Source: Tetrastigma voinierianum (lineage: Eukaryota; Streptophyta; Magnoliopsida; Vitales; Vitaceae). From it: a stretch of 64,000 nt of DNA. The translations under genes were made by a program, and so were the position numbers. Position 1 is the stretch's first letter. Every line of letters starts with the position of its first letter. The DNA lies in the NCBI GenBank assembly GCA_016808115.1, contig JAEQBH010000288.1, forward strand, positions 62,001 to 126,000, written 5' to 3'. Under the pieces are notes generated by a model that saw only the letters and a list, made by a program, of their open reading frames with translations, made no database searches and was not told where the DNA came from. Shown here piece after piece: positions 22,321 through 33,600 of the stretch.

Positions 22321-23234
22321 TCACCCGAAAATGCCCAGAATGTGTGTTTTTGTCCCATTTTTCCATATTTTTCCACCCAATTCAACTCTATACTTCATAC
22401 ACACATCAAAACCATTTCATATTCCTCTTGTAACCTCTTTTCTACTCAATTCCTCTTTCAATACTTATCTTATTTCAAAACATATCATGAAATCCTTCCA
22501 AAACAATTCTAATATGGGTCACAACCCATACATGATCCAAACATAGAGAGTTGTTAGGTTTGTTCCTAAACCCTAACTCCATTACATACAATTCTAACCA
22601 TGAATTCAACCTAAAAGTGGGGATTCCATACTTATCTTGTCCTCAGGGGTTTTACTTCAATCTACTTAAGAAATCTAAGGTTATGATGCAATTTATCAAA
22701 ACCCTAGATTTGAGACAAGCTATTAATCATACAAAGCCTTAAAATTCCATAGATCCATACACCCATGATCAAGGTTAGTTTCCATACTCCACTCCGCTTC
22801 GTTTCGAACTTCTCCCCTTCATCTTCTTCACTTCCTCTTCCTCTTCTTCTCTCACGGTTTTCTCTCTTCAAAATGAGACCAATTTTGGTCTTATCCCATG
22901 GGTTTGTTAAGGCCATGTTTGCCTTAAATAAAACCCATTTTGGTTCTTTTCTTTATTTGCCTTTGGCCCCCGGATTCTTTCCCTTGAAATTCAACTTATA
23001 CCATACTCTACTTCCACTCCACAAATTCTTTTTCTCTTTTTCAATTTCATAATCAGATATTAACTTTTAATTTATGCCTTATGTCCTCAAGTGGTAAATT
23101 ACCACTTTGCTTCCCTTGTCTCTAATATTATTCATTTTGGGTCTCTTATTTTATTTCCATTAAAAAATTCCATTTAGCTTTAATATACCTTGAAATCAGT
23201 CCGAAAACCGCTAGGTATTTTTCGGGATGTTACA

Positions 23235-23700
23235 TGGATTTATGCACTACGGGCTTATAGAATTGCTCATAAAATCTCGGTGATTGGAATGTCCCATACA
23301 AAATTGTATATGGAAAACCTTGTCATCTCCCCTTAGAACTGGAATACAAAGTTATGTGGGCCATTAAGAAACTGAATTGTGACTTTCAAGTTGTAAAGGA
23401 AAAGAGACTACTCTAACTGAATGAACTGGAAGAGCTGAGAAATGAAGCTTATGACAATGCCATAATCTACAAAGAAAAAACCAAGAAGTGGCATGATAAA
23501 AAGATTTTAAGGAGAGAATTCAAGGCAGGAAAACAAGTTCTCTTATACAACTCTAGGCTGAAGCTATTTCCAGGGAAATTGAAATCAAGAAAGAGTGGTC
23601 CATACACAGTGGTAGCAAGTATGAATCTAGGGGTGAATTCAAAGTAAACAGTCAGAGTTTAAAGCGTTATCTTGGAGGAAGCATGAAGGAAACAGATCCA
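23235..23700 (+). pseudogene. pol: A integrase C-terminal region
   Basis: Resumes the integrase after G. ALRAYRIAHK, a KLYMENLVISPL-like segment, then KRYLGG near 23660 match the end of the core and the C-terminal region of Athila integrases. Several stops and frameshifts. No chromodomain is seen, as expected for the Athila group. Confidence 0.75.
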
Positions 23701-24289
23701 GATTTGGAAAAGGGAGAAAAAAATTACTGAAACTGAAGACACTCTACAACCTGTGTCTAGCTAAGGTCATTAAACTGAGCAGCTACTTGGGAGGCAACCC
23801 AAACAGATTTTGTTTATTTTAGTTACCTTTATTGATGTTGATTGCTTTTAGAATTCTTTGGTTTTGATTTCTATTTGTTAGAAGTTTTATTAGGATTTTT
23901 GATCATTTGCTAAACTTTGATTTGGACAGGAAGGATGTACTAGAATCGGAAGATATTATAAAACACACTGCTCCAAATTGAATTGTGCAGAAATAGCCAT
24001 AAGGGGGAGTATTTCCAATTCCCTCAACCTGTTTTTAGATAATATTGCACAATTGAAGTTTGAGAAATTTGTTGATTTTAGAGCATGAATAATTAGACAA
24101 CTTAGATGCTAATTGCTTGAATGCTTTGTGAGTGTTGTTTAGAATAGATGTTAATGAGAATGTTGTTTAGAATTGAATTGAAATTTGTTGTTCCTAAATA
24201 TGTTTTAACAAGCCTGAACTGCATAATTAGATTGAATTGTGGATGATTAACTGCATTGGAAGGCCTTTCAAAGTTGCAGAAAATTTGGA
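23701..24289 (+). other. Spacer downstream of A pol
   Basis: AT-rich, with no ORF of note. TTGGGAGGCAACCCAA at 23788-23803 is a short inverted repeat just past pol. Otherwise I see nothing. Confidence 0.5.
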
Positions 24290-24900
24290 TAACAAATATT
24301 GGGTTGCGATAATAAAGTTTATGTCACGACACTATTTTATAATCAAAGAAAAAGGTTTGTCGTGAACAAGGCTTCTTTGGATCGACAAGACAATTTTAAG
24401 GAAAAATAGGTCGCGACATAAAATTTTGTTGTGACAAGGTTTTCTTCCTTAGAAACCTACTGTCGAGACACTATAAAGTGCGGTCGTGACATCACTTACT
24501 GCAAAATTATGGGAACTTGTCGCGACCTTGTTTTTCATGTTGCAACAAAAAATTTGCAATTTAAGTGAATGGCAACAGAAACAATGTCGCGACCAACTTT
24601 AAGGACTGTCGCGACCCACTTTTTTGCTTTCAAAGCCAATTTATGTCGCGAAAATTTTTTTCCTGTCGCGACAGGATTGTAACCTATTAGGTACAATGAC
24701 ACGTGTCTCGACAATCTCTAATGCTAGGACTAGCCTTTGTTGCTACAACCCTAAAATGTGTCGCAACATGAAGGAGTTAATAATAAATGCTAAGTGAAAT
24801 TTTTAAAAAGGAGTCACAACATAAATTCCACATTTAAGTCAAAAGTTATTGTTGTGACCTAATCATTAATTATCGCGACACACGAAGATAAACATTGATT
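24290..24900. repeat. Internal TGTCGCGACA array of A
   Basis: The word that fills the A U3 recurs here, inside the element and between pol and the env-like ORF. It includes the perfect 14-bp CCTGTCGCGACAGG at 24662-24675, and pairs such as 24409/24427. Variants again look like CpG decay (GTCACGACA, GTTGTGACA, GTCGTGACA). The flanking sequence is not otherwise like the LTR. Confidence 0.88.
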
Positions 24901-24949
24901 TATTAAGACATTAACTGAAGAATGTTTCAAAACCGAAAAGCCACGTTCT

Positions 24950-25134
24950 TCCAATTGCCTCACATCCTTCATACTCTCACACAAATCCCACTTTCTTCCT
25001 CTCTTCGAGCTCTCAAAACCCTAGACTTCAAAGAGACTAAACCCCAAATCCAAAGCTCAGAAATGGCATAATCCCATAATTCCACTCCCAGATCTCGCTG
25101 AGATGATGGCATCATGCAAAGATGTGGCGGAGGT
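24950..25134 (+). pseudogene. Start region of A env-like ORF
   Basis: A CT-rich leader-like stretch (CCTCACATCCTTCATACTCTC, CAAAACCCTAG) precedes a possible ATG at 25063. The reading after it is broken by stops. H then interrupts it at 25134, and the ORF resumes after 27517. I place the start here because the first recognisable domain sequence lies shortly after H, but the exact start codon is uncertain. Confidence 0.45.
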
Positions 25135-27512
25135 TGTAGCGGCCCCTGAGCCCTGGTCCGACCCAATCATGTCCGAATGTAAACCCTGGGATGCCCTTCT
25201 AAGCACACTATATCACTTTATCAAAATCATTTATCAAATACGCACGAAAGCGATTTCAAATTAGGGTTAGTCCATAAACATTTACAAATTCAATGAAATT
25301 ATTTTACGAAGGCCCATTAACATTTACATTTAACAAAATACATTTACTATGAAGGAAATCCATTCCTTTTCAAAATGATTTACAAAATAGATGTTCAAAG
25401 TTCAAATTGTTTTTTTACAAAATATCAATGTTCAAAACAATGGAGTGAATGCATATGTCGGAGCATACTCCGTAATTCTTTCTTTATGACTCAATGCCCT
25501 CGATCTGCCTTCGTCCTCGCTCTCTCACTTATCTCGGGCATCGATGAAACAATACGCGCTACTACAAGAGTGTTCTATTACAATTCCATTCTTTGTTTCA
25601 ATTTAAGTCAAAGCATGCAATTTTGCTAAACAAAACTTTCAAATCGCTTTTTGATGATTAATGTCAATGCAATACATATACTTATTTCATATACAATCAT
25701 TTACGGCTCATTGATCATCCCAAATATACACTTTCATATGTTATAATTCATTTATAACCAATTCATGCATTTCACAATGCTCTTTTCATTTAAACTTGCA
25801 ATCATGCTTTTCAATATCAATATGTCAACAATCTCAAATCAATTAAGTTCTGCCCTTAACGAATTTAACCTATGTTTTTGGTATTCAGGATATCAGAATC
25901 ACCAGCACGATCTCGCTGGGATGCGGGTCGGTATAAAAACATTTGTTTTATAACACAGTACAGTCCCGCTAGGTTGCTGACTGGTTATTAAAAATCAGTC
26001 CGTGAACACTACCGATACGTCCCGCCAAGCTACGCATCGGGAGGACACATCAATACATTTGTTCGCAGCATCAAAGTAATTTGACCCCTATTGGTATACC
26101 AATCTATCCTTAATGTGAATTAAACGGTTAACATTCTATTAAGGGTGTTCAAATCCTTTATATCAAAATACAGTACAATATGTATATTTGTATAAACAGT
26201 TCATTTTCAATAATCATGCAATTTTCATATGCAAACATTTCACAATCATTTGCCTCAAATCAATTAAAGCAAATCAATATGCTTTTCTAATGCATTTACA
26301 ACAAACATTTTCAAATATTGAAACAAGAATAGGAGAAGATATAACAAATCAATCTTTCTCTTTCTTTTTTCCTTGGCTTCAATCTTGATCCTAGGTTAGG
26401 TGATCCTCACCGGTCCCTAGCAAATCACACACATCACATTTAGTGAACTAGCACTAATCACACTTAATGAATATCACCTAGGCGGTGAGGTACAATAAGT
26501 TTTTCACTTAGTTTCATTCTCATTTGAACCCCCATTAGTCATTTAATAGGATTCCTAAACAATCGATGTACAAATACGAGGTGTTCAAAACAAAAATCCA
26601 AAATGGTCTGTGGTGAATGAAGGTCTACACCACAACAGATAATCGCTACGCTAGAAGCTTAGTGAAGTAGAGAGGGTGCTTTTGCCCCTTTCGCCCGCCT
26701 TCAGTTGAGGGCACCCTTCACTACGGCGTAGTATTACGCCACAGTGGTGCCCTTCACGCGGGCGGTAAGGCCTAAAATGCCCGCTTCCGCTTTTGCTCCT
26801 TTTGCATGTTTCTCCAAAAATCACTCAAAACTCAAAACAAATCATGGGAATCACTCCCAATAACATCCTAATACCATCCTAACCCAACCATGAGCAAAAC
26901 CCATGGATGGATTAGGGTTTTTCTAACCCAAACATCAAATACAACTTTCTAGGGTTTGGTTCTTACCTTTAATCCCCTTGCACTTGAAGCCTTAGCCTTT
27001 TTCCTTCTTCCTTCTTGCAAGATCTTGAGCAAAAAGGGAAGAGTCACACCCAAAACCTCTTTCTCCTCCAAGCCCTAGTCTCTTTCTCTCTCTCAAATAC
27101 GGTTTACTCAAAATGAGCCCTTAGACCACTTTTGGTCTTTTAAGCCTTTATTTCCTTAAAGCCTTGTTTGGCTTACACAATAAATCATTTCTCATTTTTG
27201 GCATTTTAACTCTTCATTTCACTTTCATTTATCATTTAATTCACTTGGCATTTAAGCTTATTCTCATTAGACCCTTAGGTCCTCCTTTACACATTTCTAA
27301 TTTGCCCTTTTTCACTTGGGTTTATTTCCGGGTTCAATCAATTTCTCATTTTAGCATATAATATTTAATCATGTGCTCACATTTTCACTTCACAATTCAC
27401 AAGTTAACAATTTATCAATTTTTCTTGGACAAACCCAAGTTTGGCTCAATTTATACCCGGAATATATAATCAAATTTTTATAAAAATTCTAGGGTATTTT
27501 TGGGGCGTTACA
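25135..27512 (+). mobile_element. H: solo LTR, chromovirus-like
   Basis: It begins TGTAGCGGCCCCTGAGCCC and ends TTTTGGGGCGTTACA, 2378 bp. Flanks GAGGT (25130-25134) and AAGGT (27513-27517) match at four of five bases. No coding or primer site is seen. The 3' third resembles G. A compound inverted repeat lies at 26709-26752. Confidence 0.88.
26709..26752. repeat. Compound inverted repeat in H
   Basis: Outer arms GGGCACC (26709-26715) and GGTGCCC (26746-26752) enclose inner arms GGCGTA (26725-26730) and TACGCC (26735-26740) around GTAT. A related GGCGGTAAGG word follows near 26761. Confidence 0.85.
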
Positions 27513-29170
27513 AAGGTTCATCTTAACCTCAAACCTAAAACAACTCCCAATTGCAACTATGTAGGAGAGGAACAAACCATGCTACAAAAGAAACAAGGTA
27601 AAAGAACAGCAGTAGTAGAGCTGAGCAAAATAAAGAATCAAAAGACAACAAAGCATTCATATAAGATGAAGCTTATTCTTTCCGAGGATAATCCGAGCGA
27701 GCGGATTTATATGGGCAGAGGGGCTTTGTCAAGTTCGCTCGCGCCTCTTACCGAGATAATCAAGAAAAGGGGATGGAGTTTGTTCTGCATGCACAAACCA
27801 CCTTGGTTTGCTACAAGAGTCAGTGAATTCTACGCTAACATGGCAGAGATGAAAGAAGATTCAGTGTATGTCAGAGGTGTATGGGTTCCAATGGGCCATG
27901 AAAGGATCAATGAGATGCTCCAAGATCAAAGATCCCAAGAATGGATCTAAGTATAAGAAACTGCTTAAAGAGCCAAACCATGAGAAGATTGTAAATTTCT
28001 TGACGGCTTAAAAGGGAAATGGAGCTCAACAAAGAAGAATCCCCATGAATTAATCAACAGAGGCTCTCTCACAGAAGAAGCTAAGGTGTGGTTTTATTTC
28101 ATTGCTTATGTCATCATACCCACCAAGCATCTGAGCACAATAAGGGAGCAGGAAGCCATCATTTTGTATGCCCTGCTGAAGGGATACAAGTTTAATGCTA
28201 GGAAGATAATTGAGGCATCTATCGTGAGCCTTAAAATGCTGCACCGATCCCCATCCAAAGAACTCTGATCACTAACTCGTATTTTGGCTCCTTTGACCTT
28301 GATAGGGGTACTTAAAGGCCCAAAGAACAAAAAGAGAAAGGAAATGGAGATTGTGGAAGTGGTAGAGAGGCTTGATGAAGAAGAAAAATGAAGAATTAGG
28401 GATAGGACAAATCCCAAAGAAGAGCCAATTGCCAACAAAGGAGGAGATGCAGAACAGAAGAAGCCCAATCCTTTATTCACCTCCTAAAGTAAGAGAGACT
28501 TTTTCTGAACTAGCTGAGAGCTCCAGGAGCAATCAAGGAAATGCTGAAATTATGGAGATGCTGGTGTCAATGAAGAAGGAAATGGAGGAGAGAGAGAAAA
28601 GGTGGGAGCAGCAATAGAAGATTAGAGAGGAATTTCTGGAAGCTGTTTTAGAAAAAGAGAACAACAATGGGAAAAAATGCTCAAACAGATAGATGAGGAA
28701 TGGAAAGATGAAATAGAAAGGAGAGAAAGAGCAATAATGCAAAGGCTGGACTTAAAGATAAACACCTTCTACAATGAACAACTAAAAAATGATGAAGATG
28801 TGCTAACCTTTTTAGAAAAAAGAGAGGGAAGAATGGAAGCTAGCATGATGCAGAAGGCAGAGGGGTTTAAATACCTTTACAAAGAACAATTCAAGGAATT
28901 TGGGAAGCTTATGGAGAAGAGAGATAAGGAGCTAAAGATGGATAACAACTACAGACATAAATTATGGAATGATAGCCTAGATCAAGTGAATTCAAATTTG
29001 GTGAACATACACAATGTGATCATTGAACTTGAAGGATCTGTGAACACTTTGGCTTAAAGGCAAGATCAATTGGTCACCCTGGTGGAGTATACAAATGAAT
29101 ACTGCCTCTTTCAAAGAGAAGAACCACCAGCAAAAGAAAAGCTAGACATCTCCATTCCAAACTTCCCTCC
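27513..29170 (+). pseudogene. A env-like ORF, plant transposon protein type
   Basis: Downstream ORF between pol and the 3' LTR, of the kind called env-like in Athila elements. The first part has LAPLTEIIKKRGWSLFCMHK, VSEFYANMAEMKEDSVYVRG and VWVPMGHERINEML. After a frameshift, EAKVWFYFIAYVIIPTKH and ALLKGYKFNARKIIEASI follow. These match in order the plant protein family known as putative plant transposon protein (Transposase_32 as I recall it). A charged helical stretch follows at 28372-29057 (KEMEEREKRWEQQ, then KQIDEEWKDEIERRERA), likely a coiled coil. At least three frames are needed, so it is not functional. Role unknown; the match is from memory, not a search. Confidence 0.75.
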
Positions 29171-31112
29171 ATCTCTAGCTACCTTTCAACCTTGAACCTC
29201 CAAACCTATCCAAATCCTACAAAAGAAGGAGATAAACCCCTGTAGTCAGTTTTCTCTCCAAACTCAATCTGTAATCATTCCTCATTCTCTTTGTATTCAA
29301 AGTCATTCCTCTAAATAAAATAAAAAATTTAGCAAAAAAAAAAAAAATTATGTTCAGTTGTGTTTTTGTTTTATTGGTGTTTTTAAATTTTCTTTGCTTC
29401 AATATTTGTCATATGCTTGGTTGAATAAAGTGGAAATCAACTACATGGATAATATTGTTTATTTGATGTAGCATGTTTGGATGAAATGACTTGAGAACAA
29501 TTGTAGTTGTATTGTATTGTTGTGAGTTGAATGCATAATCAAAATGAACTTCTTTACTTGACTACAATAACACAACATAAAAATTCAAACCAAAACAAAT
29601 CCACCATAGATGCATCAGGGTAGCTAATCCCCAATTGGAAAAGAAAGTTGCGCTTAGCCGAATGAAGTTGAATGATCAGATTTAGAAGATGTACCAATAG
29701 AAACACAAATAAGACTTTTGAGACCTTTGTGTAAACAAAGAAGGTCATGAAAATCTTGAAAACAATGCACTCGTCAAAGCTAATCTCAACAAATCGTGAA
29801 AAATTAGATTACTTCGGGGTCCATTCACGCCAACAGTCTAATGTCCTAGAACTTGTTAGATTATTAGTCAAGGCGAAATCTTAGGCAATACTACTAACCA
29901 TAAGTGATATAGGCCATCCTTGGAAGTTTGAGCCTTCCAAGCCTACCCTCATAATATGCACAAGCATACACTCTAATTCCAGAATTGAGCTAAATGGCCT
30001 AATTTCTTCATTGAACCAACAATTAGAAACCTCAAACCCTTCTTTTATTCTAATCCTACAGTAAAGAACCCATTATTGCCCAGGTTTCAGGAAAATAACC
30101 TCAAAATTCAGAAAATGACAAGATTGGGGGAATGTTATGTTGATTTGAAGGGAAAAACAAGAATGAAGGATGGAAGAAAGAAAAGAACAAATTAAGGAAA
30201 GAAAAGAAATGCAAAGAAGAAGTCAAAGATTGCACATTGTCAAATTGGAATAAGTTTTGTCTTATGGCCTTCCTCTCTTAAACAATTAAGTTCATAGGGG
30301 TGTTTCAACACCTAGTACCCTAATGCCAACTGGTATGGGAGATGCTAACCCAAAGTTCTCTAAGAATGGTAGAAAGCCTAAAAAGACAAAACATTGTACT
30401 GTTCCTAAAAATCTTTGGCAAGTGAAAAGAAAAGCAAAAGGGCTTCTATCTAAAGGGATTGACTTGATTAGAATGACATTGGTAAATAAAATTACCAAGA
30501 TGAAAGTATGTAGTATGGACATCAAGACCAAGTTTGGGGGAAAATTTTCTTTTCTGACATTAGTAGAAAAGAAAGGGATGAAGGATAGAGACAAAGATGC
30601 AAAAAGTGAAGGTTGGAATCTAGGTAATTTTTAGCCTAAATTCTCCAATTATCCACCCAATAACCCAAGCCAAACTTTACAAGCCTAAAAGCATTCCACT
30701 GGATTCAAGTTTGTATTTGCCTACATTAGTGAAGACTAATATGAAAAACAAGCATATGGGACTTAAAATGATATACAGTAACTATGTCAGATCCCAAAAG
30801 ATTAGCTAATTTAGCCAAGGAGAAAGGGAAATAAGACCATCACACACTCACAGATTAGGATTAATTGACTGAATTGTTTACATTTCAGAAATCATTAATG
30901 AGCCAGTTTTGTTTTGTGATAGTAATTGAAAATTTTTCCTAAGTCTGAATTGAAAACTAAATTTGAAACCAGTTGCAACAAACTATTTTCAATTTAGGAG
31001 GCTGATTAAAAAAGGATTGCAATGTAAAGCAGAAAAATGTCCCTATAAATAAAGTTGAATTGTTTGAGTACAAACAAAATTTTCTTTACATTACTTGTGG
31101 ACAAGTAAAACT
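29171..31112 (+). other. A 3' noncoding region
   Basis: About 1.9 kb between the env-like ORF and the polypurine tract. It is AT-rich. The only frame over 100 codons, at 30323-30634, is basic (KPKKTKHCTVPKNLWQVKRK, KFGGKFSFLTLVEKKGMKD). I do not recognise it and no second copy in the window supports it, so it may be chance. A TTGGGGGAATG tract at 30125 resembles a second polypurine tract. Confidence 0.5.
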
Positions 31113-31129
31113 TTAAGTTTTGGGGAATT
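31113..31129 (+). promoter_or_regulatory. A polypurine tract
   Basis: AAGTTTTGGGGAATT immediately before the 3' LTR start TGATGAGTC at 31130. It primes plus-strand synthesis in this class of element; two thymines interrupt the purine run. Confidence 0.75.
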
Positions 31130-32070
31130 TGATGAGTCTTAAACTCATCTATTTTTAATCCATTTTTCTAGCTTATTTTTAGTATATTTAGATATGTTTT
31201 AATGCCAAATTATGGATTATTCACCAACTTTGTGTTTTGCGGGTTTTAATTCAAAAAGGAGAAAAATCAAGCAAGAAAGAAGAGAAAAATAGCAATTGCA
31301 ACAGTCTATGTCGCGATAGAGTTTAGTGTGTCATGAAAAACGTCTAAGCAAATGGCTAAGGAAAAATGTCACAACAGTATTTCTTTTGTCTCAACACAAA
31401 GGACTGAATATAGAAGAAGAGCTATGTCGCGACAAAAGACAATGTGTCGCGACAGAACATGAGAAGAAAGTAACAAGTCAGCTGAGACAAAGAGAGATAA
31501 TGTTGCGACAAGGTTTCTTATGCTCGATGTCAAAACCGGGAGGAACCTGTCTAGACATAAAACCTCCTGCCGTGACACTAGAAACAAAGAGAAGGCAGAA
31601 TCTCTATCGTGACATAAAATATCTTGTCGTGACACTGATTATTGCAACTTGGAAAATCCCGTTGAGACATTGTATGAAGAAGTTTTGTCTCGACTAGGTA
31701 ATGAATGTCACGACACTGAAATATAAGATTTCTTGGTCCTGATAGACAAACAAAATCACGACAAGTAATGCTGACTTAGTAAACTAAATCCGGGCTTGGC
31801 AAAAAGAGTTCAATGTTACACATACTAAGCTGTATTTTGATGTCGTGATGTGGATATTAAGGTTGCACACGTAATGTCGAACACTAGAGGAACAAGGTCG
31901 TGGATGTACTTTTCCATATCTCGACAAAGATTCCAACACAAGGAAGAGAAGTCTTGTTGTGACATAGCTGAACTAGGTCGCGACACAAAGATGAGCTGGA
32001 GGAAAAAAGCCTTGTCGTGACATAAAAACTTAGTCACAATAGAAGACATCTACTACACCAATAGACTTTG
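31130..32070 (+). repeat. A 3' LTR, first part
   Basis: Starts TGATGAGTCTTAAACTCATC and matches 4339-5280 of the 5' LTR. It carries the TGTCGCGACA array from about 31310 to 32066. Copies here are more decayed than in the 5' LTR: for example GTCATGAAAA near 31331 for GCGATAAA. It ends at the CTTTG target of B. Confidence 0.93.
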
Positions 32071-32340
32071 TGATTAGTGCCCAAATAGTGCTGTTTTGAG
32101 CCCTGTTCATTGCAGGTTTTGAGCACTTTTTGTGTACTAAACAACTTAAATAACCCAATTGATACACTAAGGTCATGACTATACTACTAATCATATTTTA
32201 TGGATTGTTTTTATAGTTTTCAAGCCAATTACACCATTATCTTCTACTCAATTCAAATACGAAGATCCCGAGTCGAACTCAAAGCTGCATGTACAAATCA
32301 GAAGGCAATTGGAGCTAAATACAGAAGGAGGGTGAGCATT

Positions 32341-32375
32341 GCAAAAATTTTTGCAATGTTGCGAATTTTCGCAAC
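32341..32375. repeat. Palindromes upstream of the B TATA box
   Basis: GCAAAAATTTTTGC (32341-32354) is perfect. GTTGCGAATTTTCGCAAC (32358-32375) is one pair short of perfect. The 3' LTR has GGTTGCGACCTTTCGCAACC at 48515-48534 instead, keeping the GGTTGCGA/TCGCAACC arms. Confidence 0.85.
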
Positions 32376-32491
32376 CTGCAAAATTGGCACCGCCTCTCGG
32401 TCAGACACACTTTTGATCGCGGGTTTTTGCATCAAAATCGCTTCAATGTAATTTTGTTGTTCACTTTTTTATAATTTCCTTTACTCGGTAG

Positions 32492-32499
32492 TATATAAG
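32492..32499 (+). promoter_or_regulatory. TATA box of the B 5' LTR
   Basis: TATATAAG, conserved as CATATAAG at 48685-48692 in the 3' LTR and as TATATAAG in C at 41196-41203. Confidence 0.75.
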
Positions 32500-33348
32500 C
32501 CTCGCCTCAAGCTCAGAAATCAATCAATCCATCAATCAATGAAATTGATGCCAAAGCTTTCACTTTCCCACGGTGTGATTTTCTCATTTTTCTCTCCTTT
32601 CTCGCAAGATTTTTTTCACTGCCCAAACACCCTCGAGAATGACAAACTAAGGGATGTTGGCTAACCCTCATCCTTGAAGAGGAGGGCCACTAGGTGGAAG
32701 TTTTGAGGTAAAGCATTGTCCTCCTGTTGCCAACGCATGCATTTATTATCATTTATGTTTCTGCATCTCACATTAGGTTTGAATCCCTGTGATGTACTCC
32801 GAGCGGCCGCACGTGCTTTCAGCTCAATGATAATTTCTATTGCTAGATACACTGATGCTAACTTAGTTGCCATTTATTTTCTCCTGCAGGTTAGATCCAA
32901 GGGTCGGTTTTAACTGCTTCGAAACATTAATGGTTAATAAATGTTGTAGGAGAAAAATTTTAGGTTCAATCTTATGGCTAAACATAGATCCGGTTCGGGA
33001 AATGACTATAGGTCATCCTCCCCAACGCGAGGAAAAAGACCCGAGGACATTATAGTTACCTTAGAACCCTAAGCCCAGTGGCCCGAAACTTCAAGGATTT
33101 CTTTTACACTTTATTTCTCTACAGTTACATTTTTTCAAACCATCATCCTCACTGTTTTTACAAGAAACCCCAAATCCAAAGTGGAAACACCATTTTCGGG
33201 CCAATCGTGACTCACTACTCGAAGAAAACCCATCCCCGTAGTTCAACCCTCTCAGAACCGCTATACTACGCAGCTATGCTACTGCTAGCAGGAGAAATTT
33301 AGATATAAATTTTGTTGATTCCGAACACCCCACGTGGCACTAATCAAA

Positions 33349-33366
33349 TGGCGCCGCTGTCGATGG
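33349..33366 (+). promoter_or_regulatory. B primer binding site, tRNA-Asp type
   Basis: TGGCGCCGCTGTCGATGG, two bases after the LTR end AATCA. The first eight bases equal the Athila tRNA-Asp complement; the later part is diverged. Confidence 0.8.
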
Positions 33367-33600
33367 TGCCCAGAGTGTGAGTGAGAAGTCATGAAATTTG
33401 TGATCCACATCACAAGTATTGGTGAATTCTCATTCCTTTTTATTTTACCATTATTCCCCATTTACGTTTCATCAGAGGAAATTGAATGTTTATATTGTGC
33501 ATACCCAATTTTTCTTTGTTTTAAGTTTAACCAACTATAACCCTTTTTGGTAGCCTTGTTTTTTGTTTCTTGCTGTTTTGTGTTGTGTTCCTAGGACTTT
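33367..33600 (+). other. B leader
   Basis: Noncoding leader between the primer site and gag; no signal recognised. Confidence 0.5.

Larger units (their letters stand above)
19449..23234 (+). mobile_element. G: long solo LTR, chromovirus-like
   Basis: It begins TATCACACC (a G-to-A change of the usual TGTCACACC) and ends CGGGATGTTACA, about 3.8 kb, inserted in the A integrase. The flanks CCGAT and TGGAT share three of five bases, so the duplication is decayed or the end is off by a base. No pol or primer site is seen. The 3' part from 22790 resembles the same part of H (CTCTC tract, CAAAATGAG, TTTTGGTCTT). The interior has two special tracts: GTACC/GGTAC hairpin words at 20420-21275 and long palindromes at 22282-22320. 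Confidence 0.78.
32071..33346 (+). repeat. B 5' LTR
   Basis: TGATTAGTGCCC to GGCACTAATCA. The ends form an imperfect 11-bp inverted repeat, longer than the usual TG...CA. Two palindromes at 32341-32375 precede the TATA box at 32492. Confidence 0.93.

Noticed and set aside
30323..30634. 103-codon ORF as an accessory gene of A
   Set aside because: No recognisable domain and no second copy in the window; noted only within the 3' noncoding region.
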